Source of the DNA: PALSA-607 sp036510735
Lineage (GTDB): Bacteria > Actinomycetota > Actinomycetes > Acidothermales > Acidothermaceae
Length of the DNA stretch: 44,460 nucleotides
NCBI GenBank assembly: GCA_036510735.1
Contig: DATCDK010000084.1
Coordinates: 1-44,460, forward strand
Reading direction: 5' to 3'
The notes under the pieces were generated by a model. It was not told where the DNA came from. It saw nothing but the letters and a program-made list of their open reading frames with translations, and ran no database searches. Both the position numbers and the translations under genes were made by a program. Shown one piece after another: positions 23,546-32,044 of this stretch (positions are counted from its first letter, which is position 1; each line of letters opens with the position of its first letter).

Positions 23546-24784
23546 TCAGGCGTCGACAGTAAGGTCGGCGAGCGCGACCGCGGCGTCCGCTAGCCGAGTC
23601 ACCGATACTGCGGCACGGGATCGGATGATCGTCTTGATCGGCTCGACGACGTCCCACACATTGACGTTCATGCCAGCGACGACGCGGTCGTTCGAGAGCC
23701 AGAACGCGATGAACTCGCGGCCGGCGACGTCGCCGCGGAAAATGACTCGGTCGTAGCCGCCAGGCTCGACGAAGCCCACGTATTCCATCCCGAGGTCGTA
23801 CTGGTCGGTATAGAAGTACGGCAACTCGTCGTACGAGACATCCTTTCCGAGCATCGACGAGGCAGCCGCTTTCGGTTGCTGTCGCGCGTTGGCCCAGTGC
23901 TCAACCCGGATCTGCCTGTCGAAGAACGGATGGAACGCGTTCGCTACGTCGCCCGCGGCGAAGATGTTGGGGTCGCTGGTCCGCAACGCGGCGTCGACGA
24001 CGATGCCGTTGTCGACGTGAAGACCCGCGGCCTCGCCAAGTTGCACGTTGCGGGCAGCGCCGACCGCCACGAGCACCGCATCTGCCGCAATCGTCGTGCC
24101 GTCGGTCAGGCGCACGCCGGTCGCCGTCCCGTTCTCATTGAGGATCTCGGCGAGCAAGGCATTGAAGCGGAACTCCACCCCTTGTTCGAGGTGCAGCTCA
24201 GCAAAGACCTGTGCCACCTCGGGTCCGAGCACGCGCAGCAGCGGCAGTTCAGCAGTCTCAACGACAGTGACCGCAACGCCCGCGAGACGTGCCGCCGCGG
24301 TGACCTCCAAGCCAATCCAGCCGGCACCGATCACGACCAACCGCGAGATGGTGGCGAGGGTCGCTCGCAGCGCGTCGGAGTCGTCGAGCGTCCGGAGGTA
24401 GTGCACACCGCTGGCGTCCGCGCCGGGCACCCGCAGCTTGCGCGGGCTCGCCCCTGTTGTCAGCAAGAGCTTGTCGTAGCCGACCACCGACCCATCGGCT
24501 AGGTGGACGGCGTGCGCAGCACGGTCAAGCCCGGTAACGAACTGCCCAGACCGCAGGTCGACCTCATGCTCGGCCTACCAGTAGTGAGCGTGGGCGAAGA
24601 CCTTCTCGCGCGGGGTCTTGCCTTGCAAGTAGTCCTTCGACAGCGGTGGCCGCTCGTAAGGCGCGTGGTGCTCGCCGTCGAGCAGGACCAACCGGCCGTC
24701 AAAACCCTGACTACGCAAGGCTTCCGCCGCCTTGGCGCCGGCGAGCCCGCCGCCGACGATCACGAATGTCTCGGACGTAACCAC
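23546..24784 (-). pseudogene. FAD-dependent ferredoxin/rubredoxin reductase interrupted by an in-frame TAG
   Basis: Rebuilt length is 412 codons from the GTG at 24784 (GAGGAG upstream). The N terminus TFVIVGGGLAGAKAAEALR is the FAD Rossmann motif, followed by ERPPLSKDYLQGK. The NAD site is VVIGAGWIGLEVTAAAR and the second FAD motif is TSDPNIFAAGDVA. The C-terminal domain is full length. A TAG at 24577-24575 interrupts the frame after HAHYW; AEHEVDLRSG follows in the same frame. In relatives a Tyr codon normally follows this Trp, so a single TAC-to-TAG change explains it. Everything else is intact, so the lesion is recent, a sequencing error, or suppressed. It would have passed NADH electrons to a ferredoxin. 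Confidence 0.82.
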
Positions 24785-24792
24785 GGAGCCCG

Positions 24793-25062
24793 CTACTCCT
24801 CGCTGCTGGTTCTGTCGCCGAGCCACTTGAGCAGTTCGGGGTTGGTTGATGTCAGCCGCTGAAGCTCTTCACCACCGTCGCAGCGGCACAACGAGAGGGT
24901 TACCCACCCTTCGGCACGCGACACGACGCGCCAAGTCGCGCCGAACGTCTGCCAACGCTCAAGGACTTCGATCGGTCCGGGCTCAAACAGGACTGCATCG
25001 GCATCGACGGGCTTGCCCGGCTCCGCGGATGTAGTCACCCGTTCATGATGCCCGCCGTTCAC
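24793..25062 (-). CDS. small conserved-looking hypothetical protein
   Basis: 89 residues from a GTG at 25062, or about 81 from a GTG at 25038. The core WQTFGATWRVVSRAEGWVTLSLCRCDGGEELQRLTSTNPELLKWLGDR has the look of a compact beta-rich domain with a CRCDGGEE block. I associate this pattern with small unannotated actinobacterial proteins, but I know no function. No signal peptide or membrane segment. It ends 8 bases before the GTG of the interrupted ferredoxin reductase and is probably the first gene of that unit. The start is uncertain because neither GTG has a convincing ribosome site. Confidence 0.65.
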   Translation of the reverse strand: MNGGHHERVTTSAEPGKPVDADAVLFEPGPIEVLERWQTFGATWRVVSRAEGWVTLSLCRCDGGEELQRLTSTNPELLKWLGDRTSSEE

Positions 25063-25207
25063 CTAAAGGCAACCTGTATGCCATCCGTTGGCCCAGATGG
25101 GGGATTGCCCTACGGAATCCGTCGTGGATAGCATTCCCGTGGGCTCCGGACAAGAAGCCCTTTCGCGCCTCAATTCCCCGGCTATACAGCGAAGGTGGCG
25201 AACCGAC

Positions 25208-25522
25208 GTGGCTCCAGCCCAGAGCACCGCACAACCGAATCCGTCGGCACCATTCAACGCCTGGCAGCGAGCGAACGCAGCACTTCGAGAGGCAGAACAC
25301 CGGGATGCCTCGCACGCCGAACTCGTCCGGCTCGCTGAGCAAGTGATCCGCAGCCGGAACGCCCTCGTGCTGGATCGTCTTGAGGCCGGTTGGCAGCCTC
25401 ACGACGACGTGCTGCAGCATCTGATCTCCGACGAAGAGTTGCTGCGCGAAAGGGACGACAGCAGCCACCAGGACATCAGCCACCAGGACATCACCGCGAG
25501 CGCCAACCTGTTGGCTCAGTAG
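25208..25522 (+). CDS. hypothetical protein, helical
   Basis: 104 residues from a GTG at 25208, preceded by AAGGTGG. The frame is open upstream to 25088. The middle (FNAWQRANAALREAEHRDASHAELVRLAEQVIRSRNALVLDRLEAGWQ) is predicted amphipathic helix, rich in Ala, Arg and Glu. The C terminus carries SHQDI twice, from a perfect 15-base tandem repeat (25462-25476 and 25477-25491). No family recognised. It overlaps the convergent monooxygenase by 7 bases and is divergent from the 89-residue protein. Confidence 0.55.
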   Translation: MAPAQSTAQPNPSAPFNAWQRANAALREAEHRDASHAELVRLAEQVIRSRNALVLDRLEAGWQPHDDVLQHLISDEELLRERDDSSHQDISHQDITASANLLAQ

Positions 25523-26535
25523 ACCGGGCGCCAGCCAAGAGCGGGCCCAAGCTTGGTGGCGATGTCGGTGAGGATCTGGACGTAGTCGTCGTGCTCGAAG
25601 TTGAACGGGAGAGCGAACGCAACTTCGTTGATCTGTTGGAAGGCCGCGTTGGAGTAGAACTGTTCGGCAATCTGATCCGATGGGCCAACGAGATCGAGTG
25701 CGAACATCAACCGGGCCGGCCCCTGCGGAGTTGACGTACGCGCCGTCCGGGCTTCCTTATAGTTCGAATATTTCTCGCGCTGGGCAGCCGACGCACTGTC
25801 AGTGGGAATGACCACCAGGCCCTGGGAAACGCGGGCTCGGTTACCGTCCGGGTGGTGGGCGCGGAATGTGTTGATGTGCAAGAGCTGCGTCGCGACGAAG
25901 TCCTCAGAATCCTCAGCCTTCGTCACGTTGCTGGTCAGGAAGTTCATCCGGTTCTCCCCCGCCCATTGCGCCGAACGCACGCTTCCGCCGCCGTACCACA
26001 TGCGGCTCGCCAGACCCTGTGCGTGTGGTTGAACACGGTCCGAGTAGAGCTCGAATCCCTCATTCCCGCTGAAGGTACTGACTGGTTCGCCGCGCAACAT
26101 GTCGAGCAGCCGCCGTACCCGCTCGTAGCTGAAGTCTTGCTGGTCGTAGGTCTGCGGGTACAGCGCTTCCTTCACGTAGTCCCAGTGGATCGGCGGACCG
26201 ACGCTCACACCGGGGTTGAGGCGCCCTCCGGACAAGATGCCGACCGTGGCCAGGTCTTCGGCGAGTCGAAGCGGATTCTCCCAGCCGAGCGGAATCACGG
26301 CCGTACCCAAGCCGATTCGGCTGGTGCGCTGCGAGGCAGCAGCGAGAACCGCTACCGGCGAGGAGATGCCGTACTGGAAGTGCCGGTGGCGCACCCAAGC
26401 ACTGTCAAACCCAAGTTGTTCCCCGAGCTCGATGATCTCCAGCGTGGTCTCATGCCCAGGACGTGGGTCGGCGCCATCGAAGAGGCCGATCGTGAGAAAG
26501 CCCAACTTCTGCAATGGCTCGGATGACAGCGGCAC
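25516..26535 (-). CDS. LLM-class flavin-dependent monooxygenase (luciferase-like)
   Basis: About 339 residues from a GTG at 26535. The frame continues to 26592, but those codons overlap the acetyltransferase. LGFLTIGLFDGADPRPGHETTLEIIELGEQLGFDSAWVRHRHF is the typical N terminus. RTSRIGLGTAVIPLGWENPLRLAEDLATV and LSGGRLNPGVSVG are the LLM barrel signatures. The C-terminal LVGPSDQIAEQF and the closing barrel strand are present, so it looks intact. It would use reduced FMN, or F420, to oxidise an unknown substrate. The window encodes F420 biosynthesis and also contains broken flavin reductases, so the cofactor question is open. It follows the GNAT gene. Confidence 0.85.
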   Translation of the reverse strand: MPLSSEPLQKLGFLTIGLFDGADPRPGHETTLEIIELGEQLGFDSAWVRHRHFQYGISSPVAVLAAASQRTSRIGLGTAVIPLGWENPLRLAEDLATVGILSGGRLNPGVSVGPPIHWDYVKEALYPQTYDQQDFSYERVRRLLDMLRGEPVSTFSGNEGFELYSDRVQPHAQGLASRMWYGGGSVRSAQWAGENRMNFLTSNVTKAEDSEDFVATQLLHINTFRAHHPDGNRARVSQGLVVIPTDSASAAQREKYSNYKEARTARTSTPQGPARLMFALDLVGPSDQIAEQFYSNAAFQQINEVAFALPFNFEHDDYVQILTDIATKLGPALGWRPVY

Positions 26536-26560
26536 GACTCGATTCTCACACGCCGATAAA

Positions 26561-27256
26561 CTAGCCAGCCAACGGCGGAGGAGTCCGAACAAGGAGGAAT
26601 CGGATTTCGCGCCGATGCGCGAACCCGATCGACTCGTAGAGACGGATCGCGTTTGCGTTCGTCACCGCCGCATGCAGGAACGCAGATTCGCCCCGGTCGC
26701 GAATGCCAGCCGCTACGTGACGTATGAGACGCGTACCGAGCCCTAGCCCGCGATAGGCCGCGTCGGTGCATACGGCACTGATCTCGGTCCATCCAGAGGG
26801 GTGCATCCGTTCGCCGGCCATCGCAATGAGAGTGCCATCTCGGCGGATGCCGAAATAGTCGCCGAGCTCGATCGTCCGCGGCAAGAACGGTCCCGGCCTG
26901 GTACGCGTGATCAACTCGAGAATGTCCGGCACATCGGCGTGGTCGAGCCGAACGGCCTCGTCGTCTGTCTCTGCGCGCAGCAAGGTGCCGACAAGTTGCA
27001 CTCCGTGCACAGACTCCACGATCTCCCAGCCATCTGGGGCCTCCGAGACGCCAGGCAGAACGGCGACGGCACCTGGTCCGAACAGCTTGGCGAGATCCAG
27101 CCAACTCTCGGGGTCGGCGGCGTCGGCGAGAGCGGCGAATGGCGCGATCTCAGACGGATAGCGAGCGGCACCGTCGTTCCGCTCAGCGATATGCGCGTGA
27201 GCTCCGGTCAACGACGCCCAGACGGGCTGGTCGAGCAGCCTCTCGTCGGTGGTCAT
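26561..27256 (-). CDS. GNAT-family N-acetyltransferase (FR47-like)
   Basis: 231 residues from the ATG at 27256 (MTTDERLLDQPVWASL). An upstream in-frame start at 27292 is less likely. The C-terminal half is the acetyl-CoA domain: GDYFGIRRDGTLIAMAGERM, WTEISAVCTDAAYRGLGLGTRLIRHV (the R/QxxGxG/A pyrophosphate loop) and FLHAAVTNANAIRLYESIGF. The N-terminal half is a degenerate second GNAT lobe. Members with this layout acetylate small amines or amino acids; the substrate cannot be inferred. It is followed by the luciferase-like gene on the same strand. Confidence 0.85.
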   Translation of the reverse strand: MTTDERLLDQPVWASLTGAHAHIAERNDGAARYPSEIAPFAALADAADPESWLDLAKLFGPGAVAVLPGVSEAPDGWEIVESVHGVQLVGTLLRAETDDEAVRLDHADVPDILELITRTRPGPFLPRTIELGDYFGIRRDGTLIAMAGERMHPSGWTEISAVCTDAAYRGLGLGTRLIRHVAAGIRDRGESAFLHAAVTNANAIRLYESIGFAHRREIRFLLVRTPPPLAG

Positions 27257-27311
27257 GATCACCAATTCAACCGCCGGGCTCGCATGGCGCAACTGGATAA
27301 GGTCTCGATAG

Positions 27312-28199
27312 CTATTTGATCGAGCCCGCGGTCAGGCCGTTGATCACTCTTCGCTCGATGAGTGCGAACAAGATGATAACCGGGATCGTGGCCACGACGG
27401 ACGCCGCGAAAAGGTGCTGCCACTCAATGCTGTAAGCACCAATGAAGCCGTTGATCGCGACCGTCAGCGGCATCCGGCTCGGAGTCTGCGTCAGCGTCAG
27501 CGCAACGATGAACTCGTTCCATGCGGCGATAAAGGTGAAGATCAACGCCGTCACCACTCCAGGCATCGCGAGCGGCAACGTCACTCGGAACAAGGCGCCA
27601 AGCCTGCCGGTGCCCTCGACCATCGCCGCCTCTTCGAGTTCACGCGGAATCGACGAGATGTAGGCGTTGAGGATCCAGATCGCGAAAGCCAGATTGAAGC
27701 CCGCATTGACCAAGATCAACGACCACACGGTGTTCAGCAGGTGGAAGCTGAAGAACTCCCGGTAGATACCAACCAGCATCGCCGTCGGTTGGAACATCTG
27801 AGTCACCAGAACCAGCAGCAGGAACGCCAACCGACCGCGGAACCTGTGCCGCGCCGTGTAGTACGCGGCAGGAAGTGCCACCAACAAGACCAGCACGGTG
27901 GCCCCGCCAGCGACCGTCAGTGTGACCCTGAGATTCTGGCCAAGCCCGGTCTTCCAAAGGCTGGTAAAGCTGGAGAACGTGTAGTGATGCGGCAGAATGC
28001 TCGTCGACTGCAGCTCGCTTTGCGGCCGCAAAGCGGTCACGATCATGTCGAGATACGGAAAGACGAACACAAACGCGATGAGGTAGGCCGCCGTGACGAT
28101 CACGATGGTCTTCCAGGTAGGACGCCCCTCCCCTGCACGCTTTTTTCTGCGAGCCGGCGGCGTAGCGAGCGCGAACGACGGTGTAGCGATGGCCGACAT
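27312..28199 (-). CDS. sugar ABC transporter permease (MalG type)
   Basis: 295 residues with six transmembrane helices. The ATPase-coupling EAA loop is ELEEAAMVEGTGRLGALFRVTLPLAMPG. The N terminus (KKRAGEGRPTWK) is basic and cytoplasmic. Its ATG directly abuts the TAG of the MalF-type gene, with GGAGG in the end of that gene as ribosome site. It forms the inner-membrane channel with the upstream permease. No ATPase gene is nearby, as expected for actinobacterial CUT1 importers that share an MsiK-type ATPase. Confidence 0.93.
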   Translation of the reverse strand: MSAIATPSFALATPPARRKKRAGEGRPTWKTIVIVTAAYLIAFVFVFPYLDMIVTALRPQSELQSTSILPHHYTFSSFTSLWKTGLGQNLRVTLTVAGGATVLVLLVALPAAYYTARHRFRGRLAFLLLVLVTQMFQPTAMLVGIYREFFSFHLLNTVWSLILVNAGFNLAFAIWILNAYISSIPRELEEAAMVEGTGRLGALFRVTLPLAMPGVVTALIFTFIAAWNEFIVALTLTQTPSRMPLTVAINGFIGAYSIEWQHLFAASVVATIPVIILFALIERRVINGLTAGSIK

Positions 28200-29168
28200 C
28201 TATTCGACCTCCGACTTCCACCGACTGAAGCGCAAGAACAGGCCGACGATCACGATGATGAGCCCGAAGTTGACGACCGACATCGCCGCCGATTCCCCCA
28301 GGTCGGAACCCTTCAGGATGTACATGTAGACCGTTGTCGTCGTCGTGGTGTAACCCGGTTGGCCGTGGGTCATCGCCCAGATGATCGGAAACGAGTTGAA
28401 CACGTTCATCACGTTGATCAGCGTCGCGACGGTCAGTGCGGGTCGCAGCAGCGGCATCGTGATCGACCGGTACGTGTGCCACTTGCTGGCACCGTCGACA
28501 CGGGCCGCTTCGTAGACCTCCCCGGGAATTGTCGAGAGTCCGGCCAAGATCGTGTACGTCGTGAATGGCAAGGACACGAACACCGCGACGAACATCAGCC
28601 ACGGCATCGCCGACTTCGCCTGCCCGAGCGGGTCGGCAGCTGATCCGTTGAGGTTGGGCAAGAGGCCGAGGTGATGCTTCAGGATGTCGATCAGGCCATA
28701 GCCCGGCGTGAGCATCCACTTGAAGACGATTGCCGTCATGAGGACCGATGCGGCCCAAGGCGCGATCAATGCCCAGCGCGTGATCCGGCGACCGGGAAAC
28801 GATTGGTTGAACAGCTGCGCGAGGGCGAGGGAGACCAGCATCGTTACCGTGACGACGACGATCACCCAGACGATGGTGCGCTCGACCACGCCTTTGAATG
28901 CGAGCTCGTGGAACAGGTGCCTGAAGTTGTTCCAGCCTGCCCCGCCATTGATCTCGCCGAAGCTGCTGACCTTCTGCATCGACGTCCGGATCATCACGAC
29001 GACCGGCCAGACAACGACCAGGCCGATGAGCGCGGTCGCCGGGCCGATCCACACCAACGGGGCGAGGACGCGGGCAGTTCGCTGCCGCCTACTGACTTTG
29101 CGTCGGCCCGTCGGACCCGAACGCTGCGCCGGTCCGGCCGCAGGCTGCGCGACCGTGGCGTCTGACAT
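28200..29168 (-). CDS. sugar ABC transporter permease (MalF type)
   Basis: 322 residues with about six transmembrane helices and EAA loop EVYEAARVDGASKWHTYRSITMPLLRPAL. A GGGAGAG ribosome site precedes the ATG. It is the second gene after the solute-binding lipoprotein, separated from it by 130 bases that contain a strong hairpin, and it abuts the MalG-type permease. The family is CUT1 (oligosaccharide or amino-sugar import). The dre-like operators upstream and the divergent nagA point to GlcNAc or chitobiose. Confidence 0.93.
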   Translation of the reverse strand: MSDATVAQPAAGPAQRSGPTGRRKVSRRQRTARVLAPLVWIGPATALIGLVVVWPVVVMIRTSMQKVSSFGEINGGAGWNNFRHLFHELAFKGVVERTIVWVIVVVTVTMLVSLALAQLFNQSFPGRRITRWALIAPWAASVLMTAIVFKWMLTPGYGLIDILKHHLGLLPNLNGSAADPLGQAKSAMPWLMFVAVFVSLPFTTYTILAGLSTIPGEVYEAARVDGASKWHTYRSITMPLLRPALTVATLINVMNVFNSFPIIWAMTHGQPGYTTTTTTVYMYILKGSDLGESAAMSVVNFGLIIVIVGLFLRFSRWKSEVE

Positions 29169-29191
29169 CGGAGCTCTCCCTACCGGTTGTA

Positions 29192-29236
29192 CAAGTGCCC
29201 GGCACCAGGCGAGATCGCCTGGCGCCGGGACACTTG
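29192..29236. terminator. hairpin between binding-protein and permease genes
   Basis: Arms 29192-29212 and 29215-29236 pair over about 20 bases, with one bulge and one mismatch; the loop is GAGATC after allowing for turn geometry. It lies 63 bases after the lipoprotein stop and 24 bases before the permease start. A stem here would cut permease expression or protect the upstream mRNA, giving excess binding protein as in other ABC importers. Confidence 0.65.
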
Positions 29237-29298
29237 GCCCTACTAGTTCAAGCCTTACCAGTTCAAGCAGAGCGACCCGAGTGTTTCAGGAGGTCGCA

Positions 29299-30630
29299 TC
29301 ATTTCGTGGCGACCGCCTGCAGCGCATCGAGGACCGTCTTCGGGTCACCCGTCAACGCAGTGCCGATCGTCTGCTTCATCGCAGTGTTCACAGCCGGCCA
29401 TGCAGGGTTGCTCGTCGGGTAGAACGTCGCCGTGGGGAGCGCGGCGAGGAACGGCTTGAAGTCGGCGTTCGACGAGAGAGCAGCTGTTGCGCTCGTCGTC
29501 ACCGGAAGCAAATCGTAAAGGTTGTCGAACGCCTCCTGGTACTTGTCCTGCAGCGCAAAGTCGAGGAACGCCTTGATCTGCTGCTGGTGCTGACCGTTTG
29601 TCTTGAACGCCCAAAGCCAGTCACACACGCCGAGCGTTGTGGTGAGAGCGCCGTCCTTGCCCGCGATGGGAGCGACACCGTAGTTGACCTTGCCCTTGAC
29701 CTGCGGCAAGAAACCGGGCGAGCCGTTCACCATGCCAACCTTGCCTGCAGCAAAGTCAGCCCACGAGCCCTTCGTGCGATCGACCGTACCGGGGTTCGGC
29801 TCGGTGTCTCCGGCCTTGACGAGGCTCTGCAAGAAGCTGAACGTGTCGACGTCCGGCTGGCTGTTCAACGCGAACTTGCCGCTGGAGTCGACGAAACCGC
29901 CACCGCCGCCGAGTTCCCACAGCAGTGTCTCGGCCTGCGCCTCTTCAGAGCCGAGTGGCAACCCGAAGGGCTCGGGCACGCCAGAGGCCTTGAGCTTGTC
30001 GGCGTCCGCCTTCAAGTCGGCCCACGTCGCGGGCGGGCTCGAGATGCCGGCCTTGGTGAACAGGTCCTTGTTGTAGAAAAGTGCACGGGCACTTGAGGTG
30101 TAGGGGATCCCGTACTCGACCCCGTTGACCTTGCCCTGGTCGGCGAAACCCTTCAACAGGTTCGCCTGAGTTTCGGGCGACAGGATCTGGCTGGTCGGAT
30201 AGACCTTGTCGGTCACACCTGCGTAGTCGGCACTACCCTGCGCGATGTCGGGCTCCTGGCCGTTTTGCACCATGGTCGCGATGTTGTTGTCGACGTCGTT
30301 CCAGTTGATCACTTGAACGTTGACCTTGATCTGCGGGTACACCTTGTTGAAGTCAGTGACGATGCCCTGCCAGAACGTCTGGCCGCTGTTGGCCGCAGTC
30401 GGGCCGTTTCCGTAGTCGGCGGCGACAAGCTTGAGCGTCGCTGCAGGGATGCTGGACGGAGCAGCGGAGCCAGCCGGGGCCGACGCCGCGGCAGTCGTCG
30501 AGCCCGAAGACGGCGCGGTCGAGCTCGGCGACGTGGCTGCAGACTTCTTGCTTGACGAGCACGCGCTGAGCGCCAGCGCTGCGACCAGACCGATCGTCAG
30601 TGGAGCGACGAGTTGCCGCTTCATGTGCAT
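29299..30630 (-). CDS. extracellular sugar-binding lipoprotein of an ABC importer (DasA/NgcE-like)
   Basis: 443 residues. A lipoprotein signal peptide (MKRQLVAPLTIGLVAALALSAC) ends in LSAC, followed by a Ser/Ala-rich linker. The body is an SBP type 1 fold (family 1 solute-binding protein): NNIATMVQNGQEPDI, GIPYTSSARALFYNKDLFTKAG and FGLPLGSEEAQAETLLWELGG. An ATG lies at 30630 and another at 30624; the second gives the cleaner signal peptide. First gene of the importer operon, read leftward from a shared control region with nagA. The three dre-like sites suggest GlcNAc or chito-oligosaccharides as ligand. Confidence 0.91.
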   Translation of the reverse strand: MHMKRQLVAPLTIGLVAALALSACSSSKKSAATSPSSTAPSSGSTTAAASAPAGSAAPSSIPAATLKLVAADYGNGPTAANSGQTFWQGIVTDFNKVYPQIKVNVQVINWNDVDNNIATMVQNGQEPDIAQGSADYAGVTDKVYPTSQILSPETQANLLKGFADQGKVNGVEYGIPYTSSARALFYNKDLFTKAGISSPPATWADLKADADKLKASGVPEPFGLPLGSEEAQAETLLWELGGGGGFVDSSGKFALNSQPDVDTFSFLQSLVKAGDTEPNPGTVDRTKGSWADFAAGKVGMVNGSPGFLPQVKGKVNYGVAPIAGKDGALTTTLGVCDWLWAFKTNGQHQQQIKAFLDFALQDKYQEAFDNLYDLLPVTTSATAALSSNADFKPFLAALPTATFYPTSNPAWPAVNTAMKQTIGTALTGDPKTVLDALQAVATK

Positions 30631-30684
30631 ACCGCTTTCTCGAGTGCCAGGGGCCAGGGGTTACGTCTGGCTTTTGTGCTCGAT

Positions 30685-30700
30685 TCTGGACTAGACCAAT
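30685..30700. promoter_or_regulatory. DasR-type operator (dre-like), site 1
   Basis: TCTGGACTAGACCAAT matches 13 of 16 positions of the palindrome ACTGGTCTAGACCAGT, the DasR-responsive element of Streptomyces as I know it. It is 55 bases from the lipoprotein start (ATG at 30630), well placed to repress that gene. Confidence 0.7.
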
Positions 30701-30711
30701 CCGACCTGTCC

Positions 30712-30727
30712 AGTGGTCTGGACCAAT
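30712..30727. promoter_or_regulatory. DasR-type operator (dre-like), site 2
   Basis: AGTGGTCTGGACCAAT is the best of the three, with only the central A and one flank position off the dre consensus. Its centre lies 27 bases from that of site 1 and 40 from site 3, mid-way between the divergent genes. Confidence 0.78.
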
Positions 30728-30751
30728 CATTCCGAAATGCTGGACACCGAG

Positions 30752-30767
30752 ATTGGTCTAGTCCACA
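30752..30767. promoter_or_regulatory. DasR-type operator (dre-like), site 3
   Basis: ATTGGTCTAGTCCACA keeps the TGGTCTAG-CCA core. It ends 34 bases before the nagA GTG and should control nagA. Confidence 0.7.
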
Positions 30768-30801
30768 ATCGGGCAATCCAGTCGCCGCTGAAAGGATCCG
30801 G

Positions 30802-31986
30802 GTGAGCATCATCTCCGCCCCGCGGCTCTTGGTCGACGGATCTCTGCGCGGCCCGGGTGGCGTCGTCATCGACGGCGGTCGCATCGTCGACATCATCGAA
30901 GGCAGGCCTGCGCCGGCACCCGATCACGTCGCATTCGACGGCGGCATCTTGTCGCCCGGTCTGATAGATCTCCAGATCAACGGGTGCCTTGGCGTCGACT
31001 TCGTGCAGGCGACCGACGACGAGTGGCAGCGGCTCTCATTGGCCTTGCCCGGCTTCGGCGTCACCGCATTCCAGCCGACCTACATCACCAACCCGATCCC
31101 CGCACTCGTCGCTGGCTTGCGCCGCTTCGCCGCTGTCCGGCCACGACTAATGGCGGACGGCGGGGCGCGTGCGCTCGGCGTGCATCTCGAAGGTCCGTTC
31201 CTGTCACCCGCGAGACCAGGCGTGCACGACGTCCGCTACTTGCTCGAACCAAATGCCGACAACCTCGATGCCCTGCTGGCCGACTCACTCGCGACCGCAC
31301 AGATCACCATGCTGACCCTGGCCCCCGAACTTCCTTACGCACTTGAGGCGATCCGTCGACTGGCCGCTGCCGGCATCGTGGTGTCCGTCGGCCACTCCGA
31401 TGCGACGGGCGCGCAAGTGCACGACGCGATCGTTGCGGGCGCCCGCATGGTCACCCACATCTTCAATGCGCAACGCGGCTTCGATCATCGCGAACCCGGT
31501 GTGGCGGGCCAGGCACTGTACGAAGAGGCAGTGACCATCGGCTTGATCGCCGACTTCGAACACGTCTCTCCCGAAGCATGCGCAATCACGATGAATGCGG
31601 CACCGGGCCGGGTCGCCCTGGTCACCGATGCGGTCGCTGCCGCCGGTATGCCGCCGGGTATCTACGAACTCGGCGGGCAGCAGATCGCGGTGTCGGTTGA
31701 CGAGCCGGTCGCGCGCAATCTCGACGGCACAGTGGCGGGCGCCGCCACCTTCCTCGATCAGGCGGTGCGCAATCTGGTCGGGTTTGGTCGTGATATTGCC
31801 GAGGTGCTCATCGCCGCCTCGACCGTGCCCGCCGACGCGCTGAATCGCCGCGACCTCGGCAGACTTGCACCCGGCGCGTTGGCCGACATCGTGTGGTGGA
31901 GCGACGACCTGCAGCCACACCGCGCCTGGGTCGACGGCGTGGAAATTGACGACAACAAAGTCGCCGCTTCGACTATGTCTCGTTAA
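30802..31986 (+). CDS. nagA: N-acetylglucosamine-6-phosphate deacetylase
   Basis: 394 residues from the GTG at 30802, chosen for the AAAGGA seven bases upstream; the open frame runs back to 30613 over the operators. Amidohydrolase barrel: LSPGLIDLQINGCLGVDF near the N terminus, LGVHLEGPFLSP (metal-binding Glu), VSVGHSDAT and THIFNA (metal-binding His), and the catalytic Asp in LVTDAVAAAGM. It converts GlcNAc-6-phosphate to glucosamine-6-phosphate plus acetate. It is divergent from the importer genes and shares their dre-like operators, so import and deacetylation are probably co-regulated. No kinase or NagB lies in the window. Confidence 0.94.
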   Translation: MSIISAPRLLVDGSLRGPGGVVIDGGRIVDIIEGRPAPAPDHVAFDGGILSPGLIDLQINGCLGVDFVQATDDEWQRLSLALPGFGVTAFQPTYITNPIPALVAGLRRFAAVRPRLMADGGARALGVHLEGPFLSPARPGVHDVRYLLEPNADNLDALLADSLATAQITMLTLAPELPYALEAIRRLAAAGIVVSVGHSDATGAQVHDAIVAGARMVTHIFNAQRGFDHREPGVAGQALYEEAVTIGLIADFEHVSPEACAITMNAAPGRVALVTDAVAAAGMPPGIYELGGQQIAVSVDEPVARNLDGTVAGAATFLDQAVRNLVGFGRDIAEVLIAASTVPADALNRRDLGRLAPGALADIVWWSDDLQPHRAWVDGVEIDDNKVAASTMSR

Positions 31987-32044
31987 CCAGGTCTCGGCCG
32001 TCGAAGGTCGAAGAGGTATTCCGCTTCCTAGCCCGCCGGTGGGT

